Assembly: GCA_963930655.1 (NCBI GenBank)
Contig: OZ005615.1
Location: 11,116,001-11,180,000 of the forward strand
Source of the DNA: Myrica gale
Lineage: Eukaryota; Streptophyta; Magnoliopsida; Fagales; Myricaceae
DNA: 64,000 nucleotides
Direction: 5' to 3'
Shown here: piece by piece, positions 49,152 through 61,033 of the stretch
Position numbering within the stretch: the first letter of the stretch is position 1
Layout: every line of letters begins with the position of its first letter
Position numbers and translations under genes: made by a program
The notes under the pieces: generated by a model
The model's input: only the letters and a program-made list of their open reading frames with translations
Databases searched by the model: none
Told to the model about the DNA's origin: nothing

Positions 49152-50026
49152 CACTGGCGGAACCAGGACCGAATTTGAAGGGGGTCAACTCCTAAAAGAA
49201 AATGCCAAAAAAAATAATTAACTACTTAATGCACAAAAATTTCTTAGAGTTAAAATATTCAAAATTAAAGATTATAAACATTAAAAATATATTATATTGA
49301 AATAAAAGTACCGTGTTATTTGTTGAGACTGATAGATGTCAATTGGATCCTACAGTTCTACATATTCTCTATACCGTGCCCGTGTGCAAATAAAATATGT
49401 GACCCACTTTTTCGCTGATTTTTGAGTGCTTCACATTGTTTTCTAGCATCATTGTGAGCACTATTAATTGCACCAACATGGTCACTAAATACCTCCACTT
49501 CCTTTTTCCAATTGTTAAACCTCATAGATGTAAACACATCACCTCCGAATATTGACTAAACAAAACACGAGGTTTTTTCGAGCTAATATTCAACTCAGAA
49601 GTAGCAGCCACGCTAGGAGTACCAGACGATCCCGTTGATTTTTTTTATCAAAAACTTCTTCATTATCTAAAAAAAACGAAAACAAAATTTGTCAATTTAA
49701 TTTCACAAGTCACAACCTATTGGCCTAAACACAATTTCACAACCTAAGGCCTAATCACAATTTCACTATCTAGTCATAATCACAATTTCATTTCAAAACT
49801 TAATTAATAATCAATAACCACAATAATATGAAAAAGAATTTGAAGTACAACAATCTTAAAATCAAATAAGACTTGTAGTGAGATTTAAGGAGGGCCCATT
49901 TAGTTAGAGTATATATATAAGTTATATATTTAGTTAGAGTATATATATATATATATAAATTTAAAGTGAAGCATGAGGCTAACCGGGGCCAGGGCCCCTG
50001 TTGGCCCCCCTTTGCATCCGCCAATG
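49152..50026 (-). mobile_element. hAT deletion derivative with N-terminal transposase relic, 875 bp
   Basis: The ends are cactggcgg and ccgccaatg (inverted, one mismatch), flanked by an exact 8-bp duplication. On the minus strand, about 49663-49340 decodes in pieces to the N-terminus of the TTF-zinc-finger/hAT-dimerisation transposase family. One piece contains KSTGSSGTPSVAATSELN, and after frame breaks another contains FNNWKKEVEVFSDHVG and KQCEALKNQRKSGSH. The catalytic and dimerisation regions are absent. A (TA)n tract lies near 49908-49956. It is inactive unless helped in trans. Confidence 0.8.
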
Positions 50027-50104
50027 CAAACACACCAGAAACCAAAATAAAAGAGACGGAAATTTACGAAGCATACCTCGTGATGATCAATAACCGACCA
50101 TTAT

Positions 50105-50274
50105 GGTACGTTTGAGAGTTGAAATTTTAGATATTGAAATTTGAGAAATATTATAAAATAAATCGGTAAAAATTTAGAAAAAAGAGGAGATTTTTAATAA
50201 GTATTATAATAATACAAAATTATATAATAAATTTTTTATTATTAAACTTAAATTTTTAGGCCAAATTATTGGTC
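50105..50274. mobile_element. MITE copy A (3'-truncated)
   Basis: It shares an extended AT-rich sequence with the reverse complement of 61034-61230: gtttgag, gaaattttag, aaatattataaa, tttttaataa, ttattattaaa, ccaaattattgg. Its right end stops at ccaaattattgg, whereas copy B continues to its terminus. Confidence 0.6.
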
Positions 50275-50339
50275 CACGTAAAGCGTCTCTCGGCAAGTTC
50301 CCGAAGAGAGAGAGCGCGCGAAAGGAAGAAGCTAGAGTA

Positions 50340-50540
50340 AGGCTGCGTTTGCCAACCTAACAATCCCCAAAATATTATCTCACTCCTAATAAAATAATCC
50401 AATATAATCTCTCTCTCCCCTATAAAAAAATATAAAAAATTACAACAAATATAAAAAATTACCTCTCTCTTCACCTTTTCACTAAACTCAATACTAACAC
50501 ATATTCCCATACCAAAAATATTACAACACAAACACAACCT
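50340..50540. mobile_element. MITE, about 200 bp, possible TA target duplication
   Basis: The left end aggctgcgtttg faces a right end that reads aggttgtgtttg in reverse complement. TA flanks both sides. The interior is rich in ct and aaaatat tracts. The superfamily is uncertain. Confidence 0.55.
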
Positions 50541-51703
50541 TAGAGTGGAGAGTACTGAAAAAGTGCGAGTTTGCGTAATGCCGAGCCGGAGTCCGAGCTA
50601 ACAGATGAGGGACACGTGGAGGTATTTAGTCAGATATTAGATGGTATGGAATTAGGTTTGCTGCCTCGGGAGAATGAGATAAGAAAGAGGGAAAAGTGGG
50701 CCCCGCGTGGGCATTTTCTTTTCTTCTGGTTTATCCACAGGGAGAAGGCCCACACGGGCCGCTTTGGTCGATTGTGCACACAACGCTTCCTAAATCTTGC
50801 TGATCATTTCTCTCCGATCACATCATTAACTGTGTAGTTAATTAGGAGAGGTTGACATTTAAAAAAGTTAAAACAAAAAGAGGAAAGAGAACTGACGGCT
50901 GTAATTGTTTCGGTCGGGTTGACTGGGGAAAAAAACAACAACAACTAATGCTATGACTAATGGGACTTTTATTTCTCTTTTCTTCGGCAATTTTGCATTT
51001 GATTACAAATATTGTAAAATAATATATCTCTTTTTATTAAATTATTTATTTTTATTATAATATTTATTAAGAATTATACTGAAAATAATACAAAATACAG
51101 AATTTTAATAATAAATCAATTTTAATAATCTAGGTAGCTTTTTAAAATTTAATAATGATTCAGCTAATATTTTAAATTATTAATTTTTTTAACCACAATC
51201 TACGGAATTTAAAACAAGCTCCGATTTTAGTAGGTGGAATGCTTAGCTCTTAACCTGGAATCAATTAGGATGGAAGTGTAAGTTTAATTGAAAGGTTTTT
51301 AACACAATTATGGATGGTTTGAAGTTGCATGTTCCCTTTTCCTCCCTTCCAAGAAACATCGTTTAAAGAAAATGTATCCAAATTAAAAATAGCTTAGAAT
51401 CTGATCACTTACTTTGTTGGCAGAATTGTATTTAATGCTGACTCTTCAAAGATTATTTTGTGGATCATAAGATACGTTCTGTCGATAATAGGCTTTTAAA
51501 ATATTTTGTGTTCATCGAATTTTTTTAAGATAAGTTATTCATCAAATTTTGTAAGACTTAAACCTGTACTTTTAGCTCGGAAACTTTGCATCATTGTTTT
51601 TCTGGTTAGATTTGATCCATCGAAGTTTAAACAAATAAAAGTTTATCTTTGTTGATAAGATGTTTTTTTAAGAACACATTTAGGTGCGTACAAATTTATA
51701 TAA
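50541..51703. other. Intergenic DNA, no gene recognised
   Basis: A GC-richer patch (50560-50800) gives an open frame of 88 codons without family resemblance. The rest is AT-rich and may contain further decayed MITE sequence near 51000-51200. Nothing else is supported. Confidence 0.5.
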
Positions 51704-51712
51704 TAGATTATA

Positions 51713-53259
51713 GGGTTAATTACAAAAAAATCCCCTCGAATTATACCACTTATCCCAAAATCTCCCCTAAACTTGAACTCGTGTCAACCCGACTCCTTAA
51801 ACTTAAGTAAACGTTTCATTTTCGTTTTTGACTCATTTTTAACGTAGACGTACTACGTATTCTGTCACACGTGATAAACACGTGAGCTACCTCGTACAGT
51901 CGTATAAGCCCTTTCTTCCTCACCTGCAACTGTCGAAGCCTTTTCTTCCTCATCCAAGGTCGTATAAGTGCTAGGGTTTACAAATCGAAGATATTTGTGT
52001 GCATTGAAGAAGCATTGGAATGTGAGAATACAATCCGCATGATCAGGCTATGGGGAATTAAGGTTTTCCCCTACGCTAGTGCTATGGAAGGAACTCTGTC
52101 AAATACAATGGATTGGATTGGATTTGTAGCCACCGGCGCTAACCCAAATATAAAGACTTGGGCAAGTTCCTTCCCAAATCTAGTAGGCATACATTCATGA
52201 AAAAATCTCATTTGATTCCCTCATAAAGCACTAACGAAGACACATGTGCCGTTTGTTTACCAAAATTTTGGGAAATATTCCCAAAATTTTGAGAATATTT
52301 TGAATGTTGAAATTTATTGGGGTTTGTGAAAAGTTTGAAATGTATGTGTAAAAGTTAGAAATTTTGAAGTGTGTTTGTTTTGTTAGAAATTTTGGACCCC
52401 CAAAATTTTGGGCAAACAAACACAACACAAAACCACAAAATGTACTGAAAACCCACAATTCAAGCAGAAAGGGAATGCTTTCGGAAGGAACTATCTTCTC
52501 TTTTATGTTGCATAGGCATAGAAGGGGTAGGCAACTTTAGACCAGTTATTTTTGGGTGGGATGGTAGAATTTGTCTTCACTACTAGTTGCAACGAAGTTC
52601 TTGGTAATTTGAAAGGGGGAAGGAATGTCTCCACTCATTTCATTAATTCAGTGTCTGTCGTGAGGCATGACCCACAACAAATAAAGGGGGAAAGCTTACT
52701 TGTAGCATTGACTTGATATTCGAATATTTTTTCCTGCATATCATCACTCCAACTAGATTTTGCTGCCCTGCTATAACCTTTATTTTCATGTTTTTAATGG
52801 ACGAACTCCGCATATTTTCACATCCTGAGGGAAGATGAATGTGGGCTTGGAGGAGGGTGGTGGTGGTGGCGGCAATGGCAGAGGTTGTGGGGCCAGGTGA
52901 TTGGGGCACGAAGTAGGTGGGTCTGATTCCACCATTGCGTGCTTTTTGGGTGGTTAGCTACCTGAGAGTTTGAACTGAATTTGAATCAATGGAATAAAAT
53001 GAATCGGTGGAATTGGTGGGGAAGAGAGAGAGATAGAGGGGGACAAATGAGTCTTTCAATTTCAACAAATAATAATTAGAGGCAGTTTGTTCTTTTTATT
53101 ATGAGGCTGACAGAATACATCGTACGACTATATTAAAAAGAGTCAAAAACGAAAATGAAACGTTTACCTAAGTTTAAGGAGCCGGGTTGACACGAGTTCA
53201 AGTTTAGGGGAATTTTGGGATAAGTGGTATAGTTCGAGGAGTTTTTTTGTAATTAACCC
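51713..53259. mobile_element. Non-autonomous MULE with about 160-bp terminal repeats, 1547 bp
   Basis: The ends start gggttaattacaaaaaaa on both strands, and the arms (51713-51876 and 53098-53259) match closely, sharing cgtttcattttcgttttt and acttgaactcgtgtcaacc. The flanks are tagattata (51704-51712) and taaattata (53260-53268), a 9-bp duplication with one mismatch. The interior has no transposase. A 67-codon open frame at 51997-52200 could be captured host sequence, but I do not recognise it. A smaller fold-back is nested inside. Confidence 0.82.
52251..52421. mobile_element. Small fold-back element nested in the non-autonomous MULE
   Basis: The left arm gtttgtttaccaaaattttg pairs with a right arm whose complement is gtttgtttgcccaaaatttt. 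It is about 171 bp and has no clear target duplication. Confidence 0.6.
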
Positions 53260-53268
53260 TAAATTATA

Positions 53269-53897
53269 TAATAGGAAAAGTTCCATAAGTCTTATTTTTT
53301 TTTTAAAAAAATTAAATAAACATTAGTCAAAAAGTCCTTTGTCAAAATTCATAAGAAAAAATTGAAAAGTATTTCAAGGGGAAAGTACCGTGAAATACGT
53401 TAAGATATAAATGATAAGTGTCATATATATACACTTTGATCTTGAGTTGAGACTTTATATTAAATTATTATTTTTATCACTCTATACTTACTCATTATTG
53501 ATTTTATATTGTTAAAATTTTGTATTCATTTTAATGAAAAATAATTTTGTTTGGTGGGTGAAATAATAATTTTATTTCTATAAGTTTTTATAAATAAAAA
53601 TATTATTTTATAAAAAAAGTATTTAAAATTCAGAATTGATAAATGTAATATGATAAAAATAATAATTTGTCCAGCAACTCATCAAATCCTATCATTCGCA
53701 GGTTTGTCCACTGATCAATTCCGACCAAAAACATGAGGTTGAGTTTTTTTGTTTGTAATTTCATGAGCTCCCTTCTTCAGTTTACACATTCCACAAGTGC
53801 ATATTGATATCATTTCATTTCCAGGTCGACGGATAAACCCTTGCTCTCCCTATCAAAATCTTAAACCCCAAAACGCACCTCACCGTCTTGAACGACC
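53269..53897. other. AT-rich upstream region of the CobW gene
   Basis: It presumably contains the promoter and 5' UTR. It is very AT-rich up to 53700, then mixed. No defined element could be fixed. Confidence 0.45.
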
Positions 53898-56800
53898 ATG
53901 GCTTCAATAACCGCGGACCAAGCAACTACCTTCCTTAACCTCACCGCTCGCCACCGGACCCCACTCTCACGGGTCCAAGCCACCGTCCTCCCGTTCTTAC
54001 TATCACCAGCGACCCCACAAACCCGGTCATTACGCTTCACCACGTCATCGTTTCACTCCAGATTCATCGCTGTTGATTTCTCTAAGCCCAAAGTCTGCTC
54101 GCGCCGGTTAACGGTGGCTGCCTCCGCCTCTGCCACCACGATGCCACAGAGCGAAGGCTCCGATGTCTCCACCAAGATTCCGCCCGATGATCGGATTCCT
54201 GCCACCATAATTACGGGGTTCCTAGGCTCTGGAAAGGTATGCGCGTGCATAAATACACCTACTTTTCTGTCTTTTCTCTCCAATTCATTGCTTTTTGCGG
54301 AATGTTTGTGCCCAGTTTAGTATATCAATCCAGTTTTCAGTCTTTTACTTCCAATTGTTTTTCCTTCCAATACAGTGCAAGTAGCTGAAATATGCTTAAT
54401 TTAGTTTCCCAAAATAAAAATGCTTAGATGACATAATTCTGTTCAAATATTTTTTCAAACTTGTAAGATTTATTACTTGAGAGAATGTGACTTGGAAAAG
54501 TAACGATTAAAATAGGAAATATCTTATGATTTTGTAAGACAGTGGATTTTTTCAAAAGGGCGTTGGAAACGGATGTTAGAGAGGTAAATTATTATTCAAA
54601 TACCAAATCGCGGAGATAACAATTTTTGTTTGTTGATTCGTGCAAGCCTTGTTAAGTAGAGTTGCAATGACACCATTGCATATGTTCATGAATTACCGGG
54701 CTCTCTAGCAAATTCATATGTGACAAATAGGGCATGGTAAAAATTGGCAATGAGCCTAGCCCAGATCACACGTCCTCTCCCCTTAAGGAAGTGATGGAGG
54801 ATACAACCATGGGTTCACTGGAGCATGTATAAAAGTAGAGCTAACATAGTGCCCATGCAGATTACACTTTCAACTCTGTTTCTTCTTTGAGTATAAGTAC
54901 TTATGTTGCTATGCTTTTATGTTAACCGAGCAGACAACATTACTCAACCATATCTTGACTGCGGAGCATGGGAAGCGTATTGCAGTAATAGAGAATGAGG
55001 TATGAGGTACTTATAAAAAAAAAAAGAGAATGAGGTATGAGGTTAATTCCTCTTCGGCCCCCCCACCCTCCCCACGCTAATATAGATAGTTAGAGGTATT
55101 TTTGTACGCCGTATTATGTTTTTCTTGTCTCAAATCTGCAGTTTGGTGAAGTAGACATTGATGGTTCTTTAGTAGCTGCAAAAACTACTGGTGCTGAAGA
55201 TATCGTCATGTTGAATAATGGTTGCCTCTGTTGCACTGTAAGGGGTGATCTTGTGAGGATGATCTCCGAATTGGTGAATAAGAAGAAAGGAAAATTCGAT
55301 CATATAGTAATAGAGACAACAGGTAGTGAGATTGCTTCAGATAAAAGTCTTACACATGCAATGTGAATTGTATGTTTATCTCCTACTTCTTTAAATTCCT
55401 TTGGAACACTTGATGAGATCTGTGGGCAACTCTGCAGGATTGGCAAACCCGGCACCTATCATTCAAACATTTTATGCCGAGGATCAGGTTTTTAATGATG
55501 TCAAGTTGGATGGTGTTGTTACATTGGTTGATGCTAAACATGCTGGCTTTCACCTGGATGAAGTTAAGCCAAAAGGAGCAGTCAATGAGGCCATAGAGCA
55601 AATTGCTTATGCTGACCGTATCATTGTGAATAAGGTATGCAAAATGACCACATTCTGACTGTATAATGAACATATAACTTCATCATTTTTAAATATTTTG
55701 TTAAAGTAATAATAGATAAAAGAAGAGACCTTAAGTATATTAGGATGTGTACAAAAGGTTCACCTGAAGATTACATGCAAAATTCTGCTAGTTTATGAAA
55801 TCTGAATTAGAATACTTTCATGCAAAAGAATACTTTGGAAATCTACATGCTTTGAGGTTTTCTTAGGTATTGATCCTGTTTAACTATTGTCTTAGACGTG
55901 ACAATGTTTAGCATTGATGGTCTCAACTAGGAGTACTTCCTCTATTGGTGATGCTGGGGATATCAGAAAATAGTTCTAGGATTTATGCTGAAAGTTTTAT
56001 ACGGAATATAATTTTCTCTTACTGATATGCTTATCTCATTGCCTCTAGACTGATCTTGTTGGTGAATCAGAAACTGCATCCTTGATCCAGCGGATAAGGG
56101 TTAGTATCATGCCCCTTCTTTTCTATTATGATTCTTAATAGTACAGTTTTTCAAAACTTTCAAATCTCCTTTAGTTTCTTAGCAATTTATACAATTGGAG
56201 TATTCAACTGATGTTCATGTTTTATGTCTGAGAATAGAAAATAAATTGCATGGCTCATTTAAAGCGGACAGAGTTTGGAAAAGTTGATTTGGATTATGTT
56301 CTTGGGATTGGAGGCTTTGATTTGGAGAGGTAATCTTTCATCTACCTCAGGGTCTAAATAATTCCATGTTTTACAAAAGAAGATGGAGCCTTAGATTGCT
56401 GCGTGTTTCTCTATACCTGTAAATCTATCATTTTACTCAGGTATCACCATCCCAAGTTGCCCATCAGGGCTTGTAAAATTTAGTATATTTGTGCATCTCA
56501 TTTGTGTAGACTATCTTCGTTGCCACACTTCCGGTAGAATACTTGGTTGTTCACATTGTTATCCTTAAGTTTCAGTGTTTATTGTTTGTGCATAATTGTT
56601 TAGCATCCTTTTAAAATTATTGCTTTTATGATTATCTGCAGTTATTCGTCATATCTGCTTTGCTGTTCTGTTTGAATGTTGTTCTTTGCCTGTCCCCCTG
56701 CTTGAGCCAGAATCTGGTGATTTTGGGGTTGTGGGTTATTGGTTAATAATGCTGGAATCTTGCCAGGATTGAGAGTGTTGTCAGTGCTGAAGGTGCAAAG

Positions 56801-58639
56801 GAAGATCACGACCATGATCATAATCACGACCATGAACACCACGACCATCATCATCATGATCACGGCCATGACCATGAGCACGGTAACTTTATTAAGCAGT
56901 CAATGACTTTTGCATGTATAGAAAATGTTTTTTTTCCTTCTTTATTAATAGCAATTTGTACCTTGCATTAATGGGTTGTCCGATAACTGTTGTTTGTTTG
57001 TAGGCAAATAAGACCACTTATTGACCTTGCATGCACATCCTTTTCTTTTTGTATGGCCTGATCTTGTGTCTCAGCAATGGATGCATTGTTCCACTATTAG
57101 CTGCTCTCTGCCAATTTTTGGCATGTGATGATGGTGATTTTCTGACTTCGTGTTGTTTCCTTGTCATGAAACAAGAGCTGTTGTTGGCCTTTCTTGGTGT
57201 TTGTTTTGTTTTAATGATAGGCAAACTACTCTCCTCATTGACAATAAGCAAACGTTCTACAAGTAGTTTGGGATGACCATTAACTGCTGATTTAACAATT
57301 AGTGTCAACAATTATTGCAGATGTTGATAGTTACTGACCCTGGTGAACTGTGTGTCCAACGATTGGTAGATGTCCAAAATGACCATGACTCCAGGGAAGT
57401 TGCCATTCTATGCAGTAGTCATCCTACCCATCTCTCCCTTTCTGTATCTTGCTCAACGACCCACACATTTGTCATTTGTGTTCCCTCTCTAGGACTTTCC
57501 TGCTTCAATCTGTGGAGATGTCTGATCATGTCTTTTAATGCCACTATCATCGATGGAGATCAAAATGTACAACACGCTGTTGCTCTATTATGTGATGTGT
57601 AGCTGTAATACTTTTTTCTCCTGTACTTGAGTCTCTCTGCTTATTAATGCGGGAAAAAAATCACTAGTTTCTACTTTTTCCTGTGTAAGGTATTGCAACA
57701 ACATAACTAACAGTGCTTCCATACTGAATATGCAGAAAATCATGATGGTCACCACTCTCATGACCACATTCATGATCCTAGTGTTTCTTCTGTCAGCATA
57801 GTTTGTGAAGGGGACCTAGATCTTGAGAAGGTTAGCTCTCTCTCTCTCTATCTCTCCCCCTCCCCTCCCCCTTTTCTCTTCTTGCCTTCCCCATCCTTCC
57901 TCTCTCTCTCCATGTCTATGATGCATGTATGCACAGACACTGTTAAATTTTACCTGACCAGACATCTTATTAATCACACAGGTGCGTTTTTCTACCTAGT
58001 TCATTGAAGACTTATGTTCTTACTATCATATAATTTACCAGTCTGGAGATGGTTAGTAACTGACAGTTTGAACTGATGACTATTCACTCTTTTTCACAGG
58101 CTAACATCTGGCTCGGTACATTATTGTTGGAACGCAGTGAGGACATATATCGGATGAAGGGACTTCTATCTGTTCAGGGCATGGATGAAAGATTTGTTTT
58201 TCAGGTGAGTTTTAAAGAGTTCGGAAGTGCCACTTATGCTTGTCTAGTTGTCTGGCTATTTCTGGATTTAGTACTTAATTCTCACTGCTGCGTTCCTTTC
58301 TTTGAAGATATTGCGCGATTATCTCAATTTGTACCTTGAAAAATTATTTTTCCAATGTACTCTTATCCTCTTTCTTCACATGCTGAATGATTGGTCATAA
58401 TAGACCACAGTCGACCTCCAAATTATCTTCAACAAACATCTCAGTAAAGAATCAACTTCTTCCTCTGGGGTTCTCCCTAATTATTCCTTCTCATGTTACA
58501 GGGAGTACATGACATATTCCAAGGTTCACCTGATCGGATGTGGGGCCCAGACGAACCGAGGACGAACAAAATTGTCTTCATAGGGAAGAACTTGGACGCG
58601 CAGGAATTAGAAGAGGGTTTTAAATCCTGTTTACCGTAA
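53898..58639 (+). CDS. CobW/COG0523 GTPase, probably plastid-targeted metallochaperone
   Basis: G3E-family GTPase thought to move or insert metal ions (zinc chaperone ZNG1 and cobalamin CobW are relatives). It resembles Arabidopsis At1g15730, from memory. Exons: 53898-54236, 54934-54999, 55142-55322, 55438-55634, 56049-56099, 56238-56329, 56767-56882, 57736-57830, 58100-58204, 58502-58639. All phases fit, giving 459 residues. Residues 1 to about 75 are rich in Ser/Thr/Arg and few acids, like a chloroplast transit peptide. Walker A is GFLGSGKTTLL, split by intron 1. The metal motif is GCLCCTV, followed by ETTG and the guanine-binding NKTD, also at a splice junction. A loop of alternating His/Asp near residues 320-360 (exons 7-8) is a probable metal-binding region. 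The C-terminal CobW domain ends KSCLP. It appears intact. Confidence 0.94.
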
Positions 58640-59157
58640 CGCTAACAGAAGGTGTTATCCATTTTGAGTCTGGTCTCGTACAACTAAAGTTTACAGTGTT
58701 ACTCAAACTCAAATGTGGGATTCATCGGACATTTTGCTTCAGAAATTTTATGGAAATGTAGGTTAATGGACATGTTTAATTTTTTGGGATTATTTAGTTC
58801 GTCTCGAGTAATTGATATGATTACCGCTTTACCGCGTAAAATAGGGTCTAAGAAATGAAATAGATTAATGCTAAAATAACTGTGTGCATTTCACGGCTCA
58901 TCGATACAATAATAGTGTGTACATCATGATTACGTAATTTTAAATTGCGACGAGCATTTCTGCATCTCAATAGTTTCCTTTTATTCATAATTAACACAAG
59001 TAGAGGGCTTTTAAACTTGTAACCGCCAGCAAAATGGACGTTAATGCGTATTGTCGTGGTCGCTGTAGCAGCTGATCTTAACACAACCACCAATTTTTGT
59101 TGACACCTGCAAATTTAAGATGAATAATATATAAGAATTATTCGTAAAAAAATGTAT
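58640..59157. other. 3' flank of the CobW gene
   Basis: The first part is likely 3' UTR. An open frame of 81 codons on the minus strand is not supported by any family or promoter feature. Confidence 0.45.
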
Positions 59158-59166
59158 ATTTACAAA

Positions 59167-59459
59167 GGCTTAATTAGGGTACTCTCTGTTATTCACTTTT
59201 AACAAATTAGTACTTGAGGTATAACTTTGAATGAGTTGATTTTTGTGGACAAAATTCGAAATAGGCTATTTGATTATAAAAATTGACATTTCAATTCCAA
59301 ACACATGACGGTCTTTCGTTAGTCGGCTAATCTTTAGTAGACAAAACGACCCATATGTCTAAAAAAAATTGACTATAAGAACCGATTCGTCCAAAGTAAT
59401 ACTTCATAAACTTATTTATTAAAAGTGAACAAAGCAATAAATGCAACAGCAATTAAGCC
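59167..59459. mobile_element. MULE-type MITE, 293 bp
   Basis: The ends are ggcttaatt and aattaagcc. The arms also share cacttttaa and a longer imperfect stretch. The exact 9-bp duplication atttacaaa lies at 59158-59166 and 59460-59468. The 9-bp duplication and GGCTTAATT end fit the Mutator superfamily and resemble the termini of the two larger MULEs in this window. Confidence 0.85.
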
Positions 59460-59476
59460 ATTTACAAATAAACATG

Positions 59477-59860
59477 TCATTTACCAAATTGTATAATATT
59501 GATAAAATTAAAAACAAAAGATTTAGAGAGAGAGAAGTTAAAACCATATCCAAACTCGGTGCTCATGAAGTTTGTGTGACGGCCTTGACTGTAACGACGG
59601 TCGGGCTTAGAGTTGGTGCATTCTTCTGCTATGCATGTTTTGTGGCATTTAGTGCTATTTCTGGCCCCTTTCTTTCTTTTTGACTTCTCTCTTTTAACGC
59701 AATCCTTAAAACAGTGAAGATCGTGTCCCATATCGAAGAAAATAAGACGATAGGAAGGCGGAGAGTTGAGCAGAGTGGGATGGCGATTGTGATAAGCTCC
59801 CTCTGCAACTGAAACAATTATGAAAAAAACTATCATCATCCGTACAAACCTGATCCTCAT
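59477..59860 (-). CDS. Putative secreted cysteine-rich peptide precursor
   Basis: An open frame of 127 codons starts MRIRFVRMMIVFFIIVSVAE, a good signal peptide with likely cleavage near residue 21-23. The mature part has a basic region framed by CFKDC (about 51-55) and CHKTCIAEEC (about 73-82), giving the pattern Cx3C-x17-Cx3Cx4C. That is somewhat like alpha-hairpinin or thionin-like peptides, but I cannot assign a family. A TATA box (ctataaatt on the minus strand, 59947-59939) lies about 80 bases upstream, consistent with a short 5' UTR. The last 40 residues are less peptide-like and the real 3' end could differ. A MITE starts only 9-17 bases beyond the stop codon. Confidence 0.45.
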   Translation of the reverse strand: MRIRFVRMMIVFFIIVSVAEGAYHNRHPTLLNSPPSYRLIFFDMGHDLHCFKDCVKREKSKRKKGARNSTKCHKTCIAEECTNSKPDRRYSQGRHTNFMSTEFGYGFNFSLSKSFVFNFINIIQFGK

Positions 59861-59938
59861 GATGATATTGTTTTCCTTCCGAAACCCTTTTTACTATCTT
59901 CAAGTATTGTATTTTCCTGAATCAGAATAGAATCACAC

Positions 59939-59947
59939 AATTTATAG
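59939..59947 (-). promoter_or_regulatory. TATA box of the putative peptide gene
   Basis: ctataaatt on the minus strand, roughly 80 bases before the ATG at 59860, placing transcription start near 59910. Confidence 0.45.
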
Positions 59948-61033
59948 GGTCCAAATGCAACCATAGTACGTGCCTTATTTATTTAAAGAAAAATTATATA
60001 AACAAAGAGTCATTTAACATTAAATTTATGTTAATTTATTAAGATTTACCAAAATTTCGTGGGTTGTTAATTTATTGAATTTATACTGGTTGGTAAAGTA
60101 ATTTTAACCCTCGCTGTCTTCACGACATATTAGATCAAAGTATATATATCAGAATAAGTGGGTCCAAAAAATAAAGGAATATTGTTGAATGGTATGAAAT
60201 AAATGGATATTATATAATATACAAAGGTTAAATTTTCCTACATAATATAGTATACTGATAAAATTCAAGTGTGCAAGTAACGATCAAAAGGCAAAATGTG
60301 CATTCAAATGGAGGCATACAAAATGGTAATTAAGCTCTTCAAAATTAGGAAGAGATACTTATTATTATATATAGGCCTTTTGGGTTAGATTGCACCTCGA
60401 CTCCTTGTATGGGTCATTACCCAATAGAAAGAAGTGCTACTTGGTGATCCTCACTTGAAGTAGTAATTTGGGAATTATGAAATGGTGCTTTCCAATCAAA
60501 TTATATATCTTTATATAAACCTCAAAAATTAAATTATCAAACTCATCAAAGGCCAGGAACCGAACGGCATGACAATGAGTCAATGACAGAATCGTTTGGG
60601 CCTGTGGTACATTTCGAGTTTTTCTTCACCTTCTGGATTGGGCCCGCTTAAACCTTTATGAGTTGAGTTTATTTGGCCCGTTTGGGCCCATCTGGTACAA
60701 ATCTTTTAACTTTCATTCCCATATCCATTTACAACAAAATTATTTTCTAACTCAATTATATGTCACCTCAAAAGCCAACATTTTTTTTTATCAAAAGGGG
60801 AGAGGGGGGCAAACCAGCTTAACCCAACTCTCTGGATGTGATGACAGAATATTCCATTTAAGTATCAAGTTACTGTCCAATAAACAACTTGTCACTGCAA
60901 CACTAACAAGACTACCAATCAGTCTCAACCTATTTAGTAAGTCGGGTCAAACTTTATTTTCAATGACGATTTCAACTTAAATTAACATTCGATCTCCTGA
61001 ATAGGAGCTAGGGAAGTTGTGGGTGATAATATT
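59948..61033. other. Intergenic DNA, no gene recognised
   Basis: AT-rich with scattered short open frames (for example 60663-60980) that match nothing I know. It may contain the upstream control region of the putative peptide gene. Confidence 0.5.

Noticed and set aside
51997-52200. 67-codon open frame inside the non-autonomous MULE
   Set aside because: Not recognised as any protein. Mentioned only as possible captured sequence.
57031-57602. Open frames inside CobW intron 7
   Set aside because: They lie between well-phased exons 7 and 8 and have no family resemblance. They are intronic chance frames.
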